From: a virus
Virus record (IMG/VR): IMGVR_UViG_3300028146_000001
Location: 1-64,000 of that record
Strand: one strand, 5' to 3'
Length of the DNA: 64,000 nucleotides
Part shown: piece by piece, positions 23,945 through 33,249 of the stretch
How the letters are laid out: each line of letters starts with the position of its first letter
Position numbering within the stretch: the stretch's first letter is position 1
The notes under the pieces: model-generated
Told to the model about the DNA's origin: nothing
Database searches by the model: none
Seen by the model: only the letters and a program-made list of their open reading frames with translations
Program-made: the position numbers and the translations under genes

Positions 23945-26493
23945 TATTGAGTACCATTAACTTTCAAACCGCAAAACGAATTAGCTACAGGAGTCCCAGG
24001 TTGCAATGGTCCGGTCGATATGTCGCCTCGAAGGTCAACATTAAGAGGCTGACCGCTTCCAAAGAACCCCCACCTTCGACCGATGTTTGACGTTAGCCTT
24101 CCCGTGTTGCTAAACGCCTGTTGAATCTCAAGGTAATTGATGCCCGACACTCCGTGCGCTATGCCCGTGTCCATCGACATCGTATCAATTTCCAAGTAGC
24201 CCAAGCCGCCGTCGATTTCCACATTTCCGCCAGGAGTCGGGGAAGAATTGTTGCTTCGCGTAGCCCATATCCGGCCAAACGAACTTACCGCTTCGATTTG
24301 AACTTTTCCAGCCGCCGCAGCGCCAGCCGAAAAGCTGTAACTGGCATTGATACTTGGGATGTTTCTCTCGATCTGAACACCAGACTGGAAATCATCAGGA
24401 TCAACGTAATAATGCCGCCATGCACCGCATGTTCCAATTGCAGGATTCATTCTCTCCCAAAGAACCGGAAGATCGTCACTATGCAAGGCATCGTTGACAA
24501 GCCAAAACGCTGACACGTCGGCAATATAATCCGTGTACGGCAGTCGGTTGAATTGATTGCAGACAAGGCGAAGATTCGGATAGTTGGCGGCGATGCCATC
24601 GAATACCGGAACGATAGTGCAAACGTATAAGTAAAGCCGATCATCCGACCTTACCGTGGAATCGGCATTCCATGACTCACCGACAACTTTCAAGTTGACC
24701 CTTCCGTTTACCGTGGTCAACTGATGACCTCTCTGCGCCCCGCCCAATTCACCATTCGTTCTTGCCGTGGCGCTCCACCAATTCAGGTAGAACAACTGAG
24801 GAACAACGGTAGCGGGGTTTGAGTACACCGGAACATGAAGGAAAATGTCGGCTGGAACGCCCCATCGAACCGTGCTTTGAGCGCTCATATCCCCAGACGT
24901 ATATTGGAACGGGATCGGCGATGGAGCGTCCAGTTGCAAGAAACTTGGCGGGCCACTTATCGCCCCATTGGTCGGCAGAACCTTTACGTTCCGGTAGCCG
25001 CCGGAAACAACGTCGATGCAGTACAAGGTAACTCTGGAATCAGACGCCAGCACGCCAGGAAGATCGGCAGGCACAAAGTAAAGCCGGTTTCCGCTCCCCA
25101 AACTATCCGTCGAATTTTGAAACGCAATCGGATTAACGCTGACTCTTCCTTGATTGATCGGCGGACCTGCGCTCGTCGAAAGCAGAACTTGATCCGTCTG
25201 CGAAATCATCGCCGTGTTGATTTGCCCAGCCGGTTCGCCAGGAGGATTCGGATTGCCTGGAAACGTATAGGCGACTGGCAAATTGAAGGGGGGAGCTTCT
25301 TGCGCGATCGGCGTCTCGTTCACCCTTACCGTCACCGGAAGCGGCGTGTTCTGTATGATCGGGCCAAGAGCGCCGGAAGATGCAACCGTTCTTGTCGTCG
25401 AAATATTCCACGCTTGCGCAAGAGACTGTTCGGCGGTATCCGCTTTGGGAGGACCAAGAATTCCCGTTGGACCTGAAAGCGGAACGCCCGTCGCAACCAC
25501 GCCAGGAAGCGGACCAACGAGCGGGCCAGCCACATGATATGAAACATCAGCGCCGCCAGGATCGAGGCTTAGAAACGATCCGTCCGCATTGCCGTACCCG
25601 ACATCGGTTCTCACAATCGCGTTGGAATTTGCATTGTAAAAACCAATGCCAGCTTCCAGCAAAACGCCAGCAGACTTGATCCCATAGTAAACTTGAGCGC
25701 CGTCAGGGATCGAACTTTGCTTTTGATCGTTAAGAACCAAATCGCTCAAGCCGGAAGAATAAGTCGAACTCGTTCCGGTTGTTGGCGCTGACGGAAGAAT
25801 CGGATGCAAGACGGTGAACTTTCCGCCGCTAATGTACACTCCGTTTCCCGCCACCGGAATACTGAACGTATCGGCGGTTAGCTTGGTGATCGGGTTGGCC
25901 GGTATCGCAGCCGTCCCATTCGCCGCCGTGTTTCCCAAAACGCCGCTGATGACAACAACATCACCCGTTGAAAGTCCATGAGCAACAGACGTAATAACGA
26001 TGGGGTTGGCGTTCGTGGCATCCGTGATCTGCGAACCGGAAACAACAACAAAGGTTCCCCCAGACGTGTACGAGTGATTCCCCGTCGAGCCGACCAACGA
26101 AAATCGGTTCGCATCAACCACCGCGACAACCCACGTTCCATTCGCCGCCGTGTTCCCGACGATGCCGGTAATGGAAACGCTCATGCCACTGGTAAGACCG
26201 TGACTTGCCGACGTAACGACAATCGGAGAAGCATTCGATGCCGCCGTGATAACTCCCGTAGCCATCGAGGTAGAAGACCACGTTCCGCCCGACAAGTAAG
26301 CGCCGGACCCAGCAGCGACAATCGAAAAGTTGTTGGCGTCCACAACGGTAATGATCCAAGTTCCGTTGGCGATGGTCGGACCAACGACACCGCTAATGAC
26401 CACAGTGTTTCCCGTCGAAAGACCATGCAAGGCCGACGTGAAAATCTGGATGCCGCTGCCGTAGGTCATGTTTGAGATCGAACCAGTCGCCAT
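23944..26493 (-). CDS. Large appendage protein with three E1-FCCH-like modules
   Basis: 849 residues from the ATG at 26493, 7 nt after AAGGAG. The first 220 residues are three tandem modules of about 70 residues with the core IVVTSASHGL ... VSITGIVGNTAANGTW ... VDANxFS, the pattern assigned in phage proteins to the E1-FCCH fold. The remaining 620 residues are beta-rich and end in a Cys-containing C-terminus. Likely a tail fibre or head appendage; receptor binding is inferred. Confidence 0.75.
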   Translation of the reverse strand: MATGSISNMTYGSGIQIFTSALHGLSTGNTVVISGVVGPTIANGTWIITVVDANNFSIVAAGSGAYLSGGTWSSTSMATGVITAASNASPIVVTSASHGLTSGMSVSITGIVGNTAANGTWVVAVVDANRFSLVGSTGNHSYTSGGTFVVVSGSQITDATNANPIVITSVAHGLSTGDVVVISGVLGNTAANGTAAIPANPITKLTADTFSIPVAGNGVYISGGKFTVLHPILPSAPTTGTSSTYSSGLSDLVLNDQKQSSIPDGAQVYYGIKSAGVLLEAGIGFYNANSNAIVRTDVGYGNADGSFLSLDPGGADVSYHVAGPLVGPLPGVVATGVPLSGPTGILGPPKADTAEQSLAQAWNISTTRTVASSGALGPIIQNTPLPVTVRVNETPIAQEAPPFNLPVAYTFPGNPNPPGEPAGQINTAMISQTDQVLLSTSAGPPINQGRVSVNPIAFQNSTDSLGSGNRLYFVPADLPGVLASDSRVTLYCIDVVSGGYRNVKVLPTNGAISGPPSFLQLDAPSPIPFQYTSGDMSAQSTVRWGVPADIFLHVPVYSNPATVVPQLFYLNWWSATARTNGELGGAQRGHQLTTVNGRVNLKVVGESWNADSTVRSDDRLYLYVCTIVPVFDGIAANYPNLRLVCNQFNRLPYTDYIADVSAFWLVNDALHSDDLPVLWERMNPAIGTCGAWRHYYVDPDDFQSGVQIERNIPSINASYSFSAGAAAAGKVQIEAVSSFGRIWATRSNNSSPTPGGNVEIDGGLGYLEIDTMSMDTGIAHGVSGINYLEIQQAFSNTGRLTSNIGRRWGFFGSGQPLNVDLRGDISTGPLQPGTPVANSFCGLKVNGTQ

Positions 26494-26503
26494 CACAGAC
26501 TCC

Positions 26504-27016
26504 TTAGATAACCCCGAAGCGATACGTTTGCTCCCACGCCACACCGCTTATCGTAGCAATGCAGAGGACATCGTACCACTGACCTTGCGCATAGCCGCCG
26601 CCTTCCGTGGGCGTCAAACTGACCGTGTAGTATCCCGTGGTATTCCACGTCCCGCCCGAAGTCCACGCCCCGTTGCCGGTCGATCCGGTCAAAGAGAACG
26701 TATCCGCCGTCAGAACAATGATCGTAAACGTCCCGTTGGCCCCCGTGTTGCCAAGCGCCCCCGTGATCGTGACCTTCATTCCCGTGGTCAATCCATGACT
26801 GGCCGAGGTAATGACGATGGGAGCGGTATTCGACGCCCCCGTTACCGATCCGGTTTCTTTGAACGTGAGAGAGCCGGTCCCGCCCGATAGCAAACCGGCG
26901 TTACCGTAGACTCGATATGTCGGCGTAACCGATGACTGGATGGGAACTTGAGATGAATCAACGGTGAGAACCGGAAAGGTCATGGCATCACCAATCGGTA
27001 CGAATCCTACGAACAT
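26504..27016 (-). CDS. Appendage protein with one E1-FCCH-like module
   Basis: 170 residues; GAGGATT lies upstream of the ATG at 27016. Residues 56-124 are one module of the same type as in the next gene (IVITSASHGLTTGMKVTITG). It lies directly upstream of the three-module gene, so the two may have arisen by module duplication. Confidence 0.75.
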   Translation of the reverse strand: MFVGFVPIGDAMTFPVLTVDSSQVPIQSSVTPTYRVYGNAGLLSGGTGSLTFKETGSVTGASNTAPIVITSASHGLTTGMKVTITGALGNTGANGTFTIIVLTADTFSLTGSTGNGAWTSGGTWNTTGYYTVSLTPTEGGGYAQGQWYDVLCIATISGVAWEQTYRFGVI

Positions 27017-27030
27017 AGCGAATCCTCAAA

Positions 27031-27057
27031 TTCAGGTGTGTGGGGTGTACACCTGAA
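27031..27057. repeat. GGTGTACACC-N4-ACACC motif, copy A
   Basis: A 9-bp inverted repeat (27031-27039 with 27049-27057) containing GGTGTACACC (27044-27053). Read on the minus strand it gives GGTGTACACC, CCAC, ACACC, matching copies at 50930-50955 and 54990-55015. Here it is intergenic, upstream of the gene that starts at 27016. Confidence 0.6.
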
Positions 27058-27060
27058 AAC

Positions 27061-27237
27061 TCAATCCGAGAAAGTAACCTCGACCATTCCGAGACGAACC
27101 CGCATCTCGCCTTCAACGAGACAGCAAAGATTCCGCTGATCTTCCGCCGCCCCAGAATCCAAGTCGCGGGGGTCTTGATTGGTCATGATCCCAGGAAAAT
27201 CAACCGCCGCTACTACCGGCGTTGCTGGACGTGGCAT
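27061..27237 (-). CDS. 58-residue hypothetical protein
   Basis: ATG at 27237, 3 bp after the upstream stop, TGA at 27061-27063. Pro/Val-rich N-terminus then an acidic middle. The frame exactly fills the gap between two genes with typical spacing, which supports it. Confidence 0.6.
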   Translation of the reverse strand: MPRPATPVVAAVDFPGIMTNQDPRDLDSGAAEDQRNLCCLVEGEMRVRLGMVEVTFSD

Positions 27238-27240
27238 AAA

Positions 27241-27444
27241 TCACCCGTGTTTTTGGAAAAACCTTTTTGCCTGCATCAACCGAAACGCTTTGTTGTTGAA
27301 CTGTTCGTTCCTCAGTTTTTCCTTGGCTTTCTTTTGCCGATCCCTGAACGACTTCGGTTTCTCTTCTGACTCAGACGCAATGGTGCAGGTGTAGGTCTGC
27401 GAACATATCGAAAGCGCCCACAACTGAAAATCATTCAAGCCCAT
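27241..27444 (-). CDS. Small hypothetical protein
   Basis: 67 residues starting 1 bp after the adaptor stop. A short hydrophobic N-terminus precedes a Lys/Arg/Glu-rich helix. No family recognised. Confidence 0.6.
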   Translation of the reverse strand: MGLNDFQLWALSICSQTYTCTIASESEEKPKSFRDRQKKAKEKLRNEQFNNKAFRLMQAKRFFQKHG

Positions 27445-27445
27445 A

Positions 27446-28630
27446 CTACGCTCCCTTTGGTGGACCGACAGGCATGTTAGCTATCCGCAGCGGATTCGGC
27501 CCGCCGCCAAACGTCGAACGCGGCTCATCGTTGCGCTGATCGGCTTCCATCGCATCGACAAGCGCCCGCTGGTATTCCTTTAACTCGTAATCCTCTGGTT
27601 TGATCCGGCGAACAATTCGAGCTTGCTTCTCGCACTCACGCAAGAAATAAGTCATCATTGCCCCCATCTCCAAATCCACGGGATCGGAGATTGAGAACGG
27701 AACGGCGGTTAAGTCTACTCCCGTCACCTGATCTATTTCAAGCGAGGTTGCCGATGTCCAGCCGGTAACGGTTCGTTGCACAAAGAAGGGGTCGCTTCCC
27801 GATTGCCCCGTGGGGACGTTCCCGTTGGGCGTACCGGCGAACCGCATCACGCAGCCGACCATATCCGCCGTCCACAAGGTTGACGTGCCGGTAACGGTTG
27901 TGCTGGCCGATGTCACCGTGGCTTTGCCGGTCTGATACGAGACAACCGGAGATGCCCCGTGCATCGACAACGCCCGCGACTGACGGCGGTAAGAGTAGTC
28001 CATCGTATAGGCGTTGTCCGGCGCTGGATACATGAAGATCGACAGCGAGCCGTACCTTCGAGGGTCGCCTTGAATGCAATAGGAATGCGGAAACGCGGGA
28101 GAGATATTCAGCGATTGCTGCCGGTAGAAATCGTTCGGCGTCAAACACACCAACCGCCGACCGTAGCCCAGCGCAAAGATTTCTCCCATGTCGGCGAAGT
28201 CCACCGGCAAAGGATACGTCTCTTGCGAGAGCATGTAGACCGTGGAGGCAATGTCCTCTTGAGAAGCCGTTGCCGATTGAAGCTGAACGACGGAGTTTGA
28301 TACCCGCTTGGCAATCGGCCAAACCACGTTGCCGATTCGGATAGTCCCGTCTGCCGCCCATGAAGGCCACGTCCCGCCTGTCAAGGTTACTTGCCGTGGA
28401 ATCGCTCCGCTGGTAGCGAGATAAGCAATTGTTCCATCTTGGTACGCGGGAGAAGTGACAATGCGACCGCGCTTGAAAAAGCACTTCCATTGGCGCTTGG
28501 AGTGCATGTCATTGACGGCCATCTGAATTGCGCGGCGAGCAAAGCGTTCAGTTTGAGCGGTAGCGTCAGCGCCGAGATAGTCTATGACGTGCGAGAGAAC
28601 ATCGGCGTAGGACATTAAACTTGTTTGCAT
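27446..28630 (-). CDS. Tail adaptor / gp11-like tail tubular protein A
   Basis: 394 residues. The helical N-terminus (SYADVLSHVIDYLG ... RRAIQMAVNDMHSKRQWKCFFK) and the middle segment with PADFADMGEIFALGYG-like sequence and a YPAPDNAYTMDYSYRR strand match portal-proximal adaptor proteins of short-tailed phages. Near residues 230-310 there is an inserted module (ATVTSASTTVTGTSTLW). A C-terminal helical part is rich in Glu and Arg. It would link portal and nozzle. Confidence 0.75.
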   Translation of the reverse strand: MQTSLMSYADVLSHVIDYLGADATAQTERFARRAIQMAVNDMHSKRQWKCFFKRGRIVTSPAYQDGTIAYLATSGAIPRQVTLTGGTWPSWAADGTIRIGNVVWPIAKRVSNSVVQLQSATASQEDIASTVYMLSQETYPLPVDFADMGEIFALGYGRRLVCLTPNDFYRQQSLNISPAFPHSYCIQGDPRRYGSLSIFMYPAPDNAYTMDYSYRRQSRALSMHGASPVVSYQTGKATVTSASTTVTGTSTLWTADMVGCVMRFAGTPNGNVPTGQSGSDPFFVQRTVTGWTSATSLEIDQVTGVDLTAVPFSISDPVDLEMGAMMTYFLRECEKQARIVRRIKPEDYELKEYQRALVDAMEADQRNDEPRSTFGGGPNPLRIANMPVGPPKGA

Positions 28631-28728
28631 AACACAATCCGCCCCGTCCGAAGGTCGATTCCGGTAAATCTTCCTACCCTGAGAATTGTATTAGCTGCTA
28701 CACTCGTCGCGCCTTTTTCGTTGCTCAT
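28615..28728 (-). CDS. Possible 37-residue overlapping gene
   Basis: An ATG at 28728 opens a 37-codon frame that overlaps the end of the Trp-repeat gene by 38 bp and the start of the adaptor by 16 bp. The product (ILRVGRFTGIDLRTGRIVLC core) reads like a real small beta protein. It covers an otherwise unexplained 60-bp gap. The ribosome site is weak. Confidence 0.4.
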   Translation of the reverse strand: MSNEKGATSVAANTILRVGRFTGIDLRTGRIVLCKQV

Positions 28729-30448
28729 CGTCTTCTTCGGAACTGGCTTCTCGTCCATCGCTATCATCTCCGCGTTCGCGCTTGGCATCGGTTGTATCGG
28801 AACTGGAAACGGTTCCATCAGATTCATCCCCACGCATCGGCTGTACGTCCGCTTGGCCGACGTTGATAAACCACTGGCTGTCATCGTCTATTCCGCCAGC
28901 GTAAGTAACCGTCTCGTCGTTTCGTGCAACGGATGTTCCTGTTTCATCCGAACTTGCGGCGACGATTGTATTATGATCTACGTTCTCGATGTAGGCAAAC
29001 GAAAAGTCGTTTGCAAGGTCCGTGGTAGCGGTCTGATCGCTGCTTTCGGGTCGGTAGGGACACGGGACCGGAGTCGGAACAGTCGGAACAAAGTTGAAGA
29101 TGAAGCTCTCAAATCCAGTCAGCTTTTTTGTCGTCAAAGGCGGCTGATCGACCGGCATCCACCAATCGAACGATACCGGAACTTCTTGGAATTGAAACGC
29201 AAAGTATCCCTCATTCGAGCGCCGAACAGAGAGCGGACTACACGATTCCATCAGCCAATCCATGATCGACGATTCGAGAAACACAAACTGAGATTGCGTG
29301 CTGACGACGGACCGAGAGACTACCGGAACGGGAAATTCCATCATCCACGATAGGTCGGCTTCGATAATTACCAACGAAACGTCTTGGGCAAGTAAATTCA
29401 CCAATCGAATCGGAGCGCCTAGTTCAACAAACCAATCCATCGTCAGCGTGCCAGGAGTCCACGCCGCCACATCAGCTATCCACCCTTCGGGATGCCTTCT
29501 AGATTTCGACGGAGGAACCTCTGTTGGCCGATGCCAAGAGTTCAGCGGAGGTTCGATATGTTGCGGTTCGAGCGTCGTCACAAACCACGTATGGGCTACT
29601 CTCTGTTTTGGCCATGCCTGCCCCAGCACCGGACCCCACTTATCCAACGTCAAAGTATCCGGCGTCCATGCAGCAACATCGGCAGTCCAGCCTTCCGGTC
29701 CCCTGCGCGGTTTTGCTGGCGGAATTTCAGTTGGACGCATCCACGATTGGCTTGGCGGTTCAATAAATTCAGGCTCAAGAACCGTGACAAACAGAGTGTG
29801 GGCAACTCTTGATTTCGGCCACGCCATGCCAAGAATCGGCTCCCACTTATCCAACGTGAGCGTATCGGGCGTCCAGGCGGCAACGTCCGCAACCCATCCG
29901 AGCGGGCTTCTCCGTGCGTTTATTTGCGGCGTGTTCGTTGGCCTGTGCCAGCTTTCCAGATCGGGAACAACGAACAGTGACGGCTCAAGAGGATAACTGA
30001 ATATCCCTTCGGGATTTCTCTTGGCCTTATCGGGAGGCGTTCCGGTTGGCCGATGCCAACTCTCTAGCGCAGGCTCAATAATAAGGGACGGTTCGAGTGG
30101 AGCAACATCGCCGCCTAATGATTCGGTGTCCCGTGGCTTTTTGTTGGGCGGAACTTGCAGCGGTTGGAACCACGACAAGGCGGGAGGTTGAAGGATAAGA
30201 CTTGGTTCAAGGGTAGACGTGAACTGCCCGATTCGCGCTTGTTGACGCGGCAGCATCGGGACTTGAAGCGGCTGAAACCACTTATCAACAAGAATGACTT
30301 CGCCAAAAGACGTTAAGCGAGGTTCAACGAAGTAAAGAAATCTTGGTTGCGCTTTTGGAAGGACTGGAACGGATGCCGGTTGAAACCACTTATCGACGGT
30401 GACTTGTTCTATCAGCGGTTTGGCGAGTTCTTGGTATTGAAAGAGCAA
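28691..30448 (-). CDS. Trp-repeat solenoid-like protein
   Basis: 585 residues made of about 13 units of 30-38 residues, each centred on a Trp in a W-(F/H/M)-x-P context (Trp near 21, 57, 93, 131, 167, 202, 236, 271, 305, 339, 368, 398, 429), followed by Pro-x-x-P and a short strand with LEPS. Two units of about 69 residues (near 182-250 and 251-319) are almost identical. The last 120 residues are Asp/Glu/Ser-rich and unstructured. Similar repeats occur in uncharacterised environmental phage proteins. A structural role is likely. Confidence 0.7.
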   Translation of the reverse strand: MLFQYQELAKPLIEQVTVDKWFQPASVPVLPKAQPRFLYFVEPRLTSFGEVILVDKWFQPLQVPMLPRQQARIGQFTSTLEPSLILQPPALSWFQPLQVPPNKKPRDTESLGGDVAPLEPSLIIEPALESWHRPTGTPPDKAKRNPEGIFSYPLEPSLFVVPDLESWHRPTNTPQINARRSPLGWVADVAAWTPDTLTLDKWEPILGMAWPKSRVAHTLFVTVLEPEFIEPPSQSWMRPTEIPPAKPRRGPEGWTADVAAWTPDTLTLDKWGPVLGQAWPKQRVAHTWFVTTLEPQHIEPPLNSWHRPTEVPPSKSRRHPEGWIADVAAWTPGTLTMDWFVELGAPIRLVNLLAQDVSLVIIEADLSWMMEFPVPVVSRSVVSTQSQFVFLESSIMDWLMESCSPLSVRRSNEGYFAFQFQEVPVSFDWWMPVDQPPLTTKKLTGFESFIFNFVPTVPTPVPCPYRPESSDQTATTDLANDFSFAYIENVDHNTIVAASSDETGTSVARNDETVTYAGGIDDDSQWFINVGQADVQPMRGDESDGTVSSSDTTDAKRERGDDSDGREASSEEDDEQRKRRDECSS

Positions 30449-30456
30449 GAGTCACC

Positions 30457-30795
30457 TTACCCGATCTTCGGCACGCTCACCACCACTGGCCTGAATGTCG
30501 GATCGCGGCCTTTCTCCATGTTCTCAAGATATTGCTCGACCGGAACGCACGCCGCGCAACTCGGACCACATACCGGACCATTACAATTCATGCACCAACC
30601 GCGAACCTTCCTGCCCTGATCTTCCCGCTGCTTTGCTTCGGCAGTCGTCAACATTTCGGTTATCAATCTTTTCGGCTTGCTGACAAAATGACCGCCGCAA
30701 TGAACGCATTGGTGAGTGACGAGTTCAAGGACCGGCTTATCGGCGTTTGGGTCGGTGTAGATGATACGGCCAAAATCGGTTGTGTTCAGACTCAC
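30457..30795 (-). CDS. Zinc-binding structural-region protein
   Basis: 112 residues, start coupled to the previous stop (ATGA). C-x2-CGGHF at about 30 and the motif GWCMNCNGPVCGPSC-x2-C near 70-85 form two Cys-rich sites. The pattern is widespread in phages between capsid and tail genes. Function unknown. Confidence 0.75.
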   Translation of the reverse strand: MSLNTTDFGRIIYTDPNADKPVLELVTHQCVHCGGHFVSKPKRLITEMLTTAEAKQREDQGRKVRGWCMNCNGPVCGPSCAACVPVEQYLENMEKGRDPTFRPVVVSVPKIG

Positions 30796-31043
30796 TTTTT
30801 TATCTCGTATGCCAGCAGCGTATTTTCGTGCTTGTTTAGCTTTTCTTTTGAGAGCGATCCCAATGTATCTTCCACTTCAACGCTGTTCGTCCAGATCGCC
30901 GCGAACTTTCCACTCGCCAACTGACCAGCGGCGAAATCACCTTCGCAGCAAAAAACCTCGACAAACACGATTTCCGAACGCTTCACTCCATTGGGAAGGT
31001 TCGGAATATCTGCGACACGTCGATTGATTTCGGCAACATCCAT
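30792..31043 (-). CDS. Hypothetical structural-region protein
   Basis: 83 residues from the ATG at 31043; a TTG two codons upstream is better spaced to GAGGA and could be used instead. A central strand pair (EIVFVEVFCCEGDF, GKFAAIWTNSVEV) suggests a small beta domain. No family recognised. Confidence 0.65.
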   Translation of the reverse strand: MDVAEINRRVADIPNLPNGVKRSEIVFVEVFCCEGDFAAGQLASGKFAAIWTNSVEVEDTLGSLSKEKLNKHENTLLAYEIKK

Positions 31044-31049
31044 CGGCAA

Positions 31050-31514
31050 TCATTCCTCAAAGAATACAGTCGCACCATAGGCTTGCGTGCTGGTAGACGT
31101 AACCGTTTTCAGACCGGCCCCGTTGTTCTGTGTTGCCGTCATCAGCAATTCGTAACCCGGCGCTGCAACCCAACGAAAGGTAGCGCGTTGGTTAAGCTGA
31201 AACGCCAACAACTGCTTTGCCGCCGTGTAGGTCGGTTCGCCAGAGAAAACGCCAAGGCCGGAATCGCAATCGCCCGCAGGCCCGCCAGGATCAAGATTGT
31301 TCGGGATCAAGCCCGATCCTTCCGTGCCAACGGCGGTAGTCCGGTTCAACAGAAAATCGGCGGCTTGATCGGCGGGAGTCGCAACCGAGCCGACGATCAA
31401 ATCGCTTATTCGTCCTCGATTGGTCGGAGTCGCCGCAGAGTGGAAAATATTGATGATCGTTTTGTCCGTGCCGCTCGCGACCGACGCAACCCGCGTTGAG
31501 AATTTTTCCGCCAT
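31050..31514 (-). CDS. Beta-rich structural protein
   Basis: 154 residues. Thr/Ser/Ala-rich with an FFEE terminus and conserved-looking PNNLDPGGPAG and TFRWVAAPGYEL segments of a kind common in short head or tail proteins. Function unknown. Confidence 0.7.
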   Translation of the reverse strand: MAEKFSTRVASVASGTDKTIINIFHSAATPTNRGRISDLIVGSVATPADQAADFLLNRTTAVGTEGSGLIPNNLDPGGPAGDCDSGLGVFSGEPTYTAAKQLLAFQLNQRATFRWVAAPGYELLMTATQNNGAGLKTVTSTSTQAYGATVFFEE

Positions 31515-31559
31515 GACACGATTTCCTTTCGAGTAAGTTGTTCAGCCCCAGACAGTTTA

Positions 31560-31703
31560 TCAGAAACACACCCAAGGCAACACGAAAATTGAATAGGCCA
31601 CGACGTTGTAACGAGAAATGATCTGATAATTGAACACGACGAAGTTGAAATAAACTACGCTGGCGGCAACGGGAGTTTGCCCAAAAAAGACTTGAAAGTT
31701 CAT
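31560..31703 (-). CDS. 47-residue hydrophobic microprotein
   Basis: ATG at 31703 with AGGAGATAAG upstream, TGA at 31560-31562. The product is almost wholly aromatic and hydrophobic, with many Phe, Tyr and Val, and may be membrane-embedded or amyloid-like. It fills the gap between two structural genes. Confidence 0.65.
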   Translation of the reverse strand: MNFQVFFGQTPVAASVVYFNFVVFNYQIISRYNVVAYSIFVLPWVCF

Positions 31704-31713
31704 GACTTATCTC

Positions 31714-32052
31714 CTATGCCGTGGTTTCAATGGTGAAGGCTAAATCAGCCCATTCTTTCGGAGAGGTTTGGTCGATACACTGAACAAAGACTTGATCGAA
31801 GTTCATTTCCGACGCCGACAATTGAAGGTTCACCCAGATCGAACCCGTTGGATCAACCGAAGGCAGTACAGTCAAATCTCCCATCGCCGAAGGACTTCCG
31901 CCGTTGCTTGCCCCGCTTCGCTTGAAATCGCCAGCCGCAATCGTGGGAGCCGCTTTGAAAGAACCTGGATTTGCCATGTCAGCCAAGCAAATTTGCACGG
32001 CGAACGCCTGACCCTTTTTCGGCGGATTGGAGTTTCCGTAATAGGTAGCCAT
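31714..32052 (-). CDS. Hypothetical structural protein
   Basis: 112 residues. Beta-rich with DPTGSIWVNLQLSASEMNFDQV and an Ala/Thr C-terminus, resembling small decoration or tail proteins. No named domain. Confidence 0.7.
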   Translation of the reverse strand: MATYYGNSNPPKKGQAFAVQICLADMANPGSFKAAPTIAAGDFKRSGASNGGSPSAMGDLTVLPSVDPTGSIWVNLQLSASEMNFDQVFVQCIDQTSPKEWADLAFTIETTA

Positions 32053-32061
32053 GACACTTTC

Positions 32062-33246
32062 TCAGAACGAAATAAGAGAGGCAAACCCATCGCCGCCTGT
32101 TCCACCAAGCCCACCGTTTCCCGTTGTCGTTGCCGCCGCCCGCGCTCGACCACCGCCACCGCCGCCGCCGCCACCAAAGTAGCCTAAACCTTTCAAAGCC
32201 CCACCAGCACCCGCATTCGTTGCGGACACATCGCAACCACCGCCGCCGCCGCCGCCTGCAAAACTAGATACGGCAGGAATCCCGCCAGCGCTGCCGCCGT
32301 TAGGACCGCCCGTGCCGCCTGTTGCACCATTAGGAAACCCTGCCCCTCCAAACCCACCATCGCCTTGCGCTGAATCCGCAGTAGCACCACCACCACCACC
32401 ACCACCTGACCCGCCGCAATTTGCACAATCGGCCCCTACTGTCCCCGTTGTCGCTCCGCTTCTTCCCGTTCCGCCAGCCCCGCCATTTGTGTCGCCACCA
32501 CCGCCAGCGCCAGCCGTTCCCGTTCTTGCTCCTGTGCCTTGCGTGCCACCGCTGCCAGCCCCGCCATGCCCAGCCGTCAAAGTTGATCCACCAAATCCCG
32601 TAACCGACGTGTCGCTGCCAGCGCTGCCAGCGCTGCCGTTGCCATTCGCGGCAGAAGAACCCGCTCCACCACTTCCGCCAGCCCCAACCGTTACCTGAGA
32701 CGATACAAGAGTGCTTATTAAAACCACCCTGTCTCGAAGACCACCACCACCACCGCCACCGCCGCCCGATGCTTGATTGGTCGATGTCGTTGACCTGGCC
32801 CCGCCGCCCGCCCCGCCGCCACCAGCAACCAAAGTTGCGTTCACAAACCGAGCGGGCAACACCGGATTCGTCCAAGGAACCAAAGTGTCCCCTTGGGCAT
32901 ATATCCGAATATCAATCGTGCTGAACACGACCGGCCCAGAATCGAACCCAAACATCATGGCAAACGAAGCCAGAAAACCGTATCCCTTGGGGACCGCCAG
33001 AGTTTTCCCATCGACGCGAAGCCGCTTGAAAACATCAGACCATCGCGCGGGAATGTTTTTTAATAGCCGATCAACGGTTGACCAATCGGCCAGCTTGAGA
33101 AATTCATCGTTGACAGGATCGAGAAATCCGTAGCGGAAGTCGCGGTCTGGGTTGACGTGATCGAGGATGTATTTTCCGGCAAGTTCAATGAAATCGGCTC
33201 GCGAAGCGCGGCCACTGGACATTTTGGCGATTTCTCTGGCGAACAT
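32062..33246 (-). CDS. Glycine-rich appendage protein
   Basis: 394 residues. The first 130 are helical then beta. From about 135 onward the sequence is dominated by Gly, Ala, Ser and Thr, with runs of up to nine Gly, like the glycine-rich domains of phage fibres. Such domains can form polyglycine-II sandwiches. The Gly codons make the plus strand very C-rich here. Probably a tail-tip or fibre component. Confidence 0.75.
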   Translation of the reverse strand: MFAREIAKMSSGRASRADFIELAGKYILDHVNPDRDFRYGFLDPVNDEFLKLADWSTVDRLLKNIPARWSDVFKRLRVDGKTLAVPKGYGFLASFAMMFGFDSGPVVFSTIDIRIYAQGDTLVPWTNPVLPARFVNATLVAGGGGAGGGARSTTSTNQASGGGGGGGGGLRDRVVLISTLVSSQVTVGAGGSGGAGSSAANGNGSAGSAGSDTSVTGFGGSTLTAGHGGAGSGGTQGTGARTGTAGAGGGGDTNGGAGGTGRSGATTGTVGADCANCGGSGGGGGGGATADSAQGDGGFGGAGFPNGATGGTGGPNGGSAGGIPAVSSFAGGGGGGGCDVSATNAGAGGALKGLGYFGGGGGGGGGRARAAATTTGNGGLGGTGGDGFASLISF

Positions 33247-33249
33247 AGA

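Noticed and set aside
32180-32860. Long C-rich low-complexity DNA that looked like a simple repeat
   Set aside because: It is explained by the glycine codons of the minus-strand glycine-rich protein.
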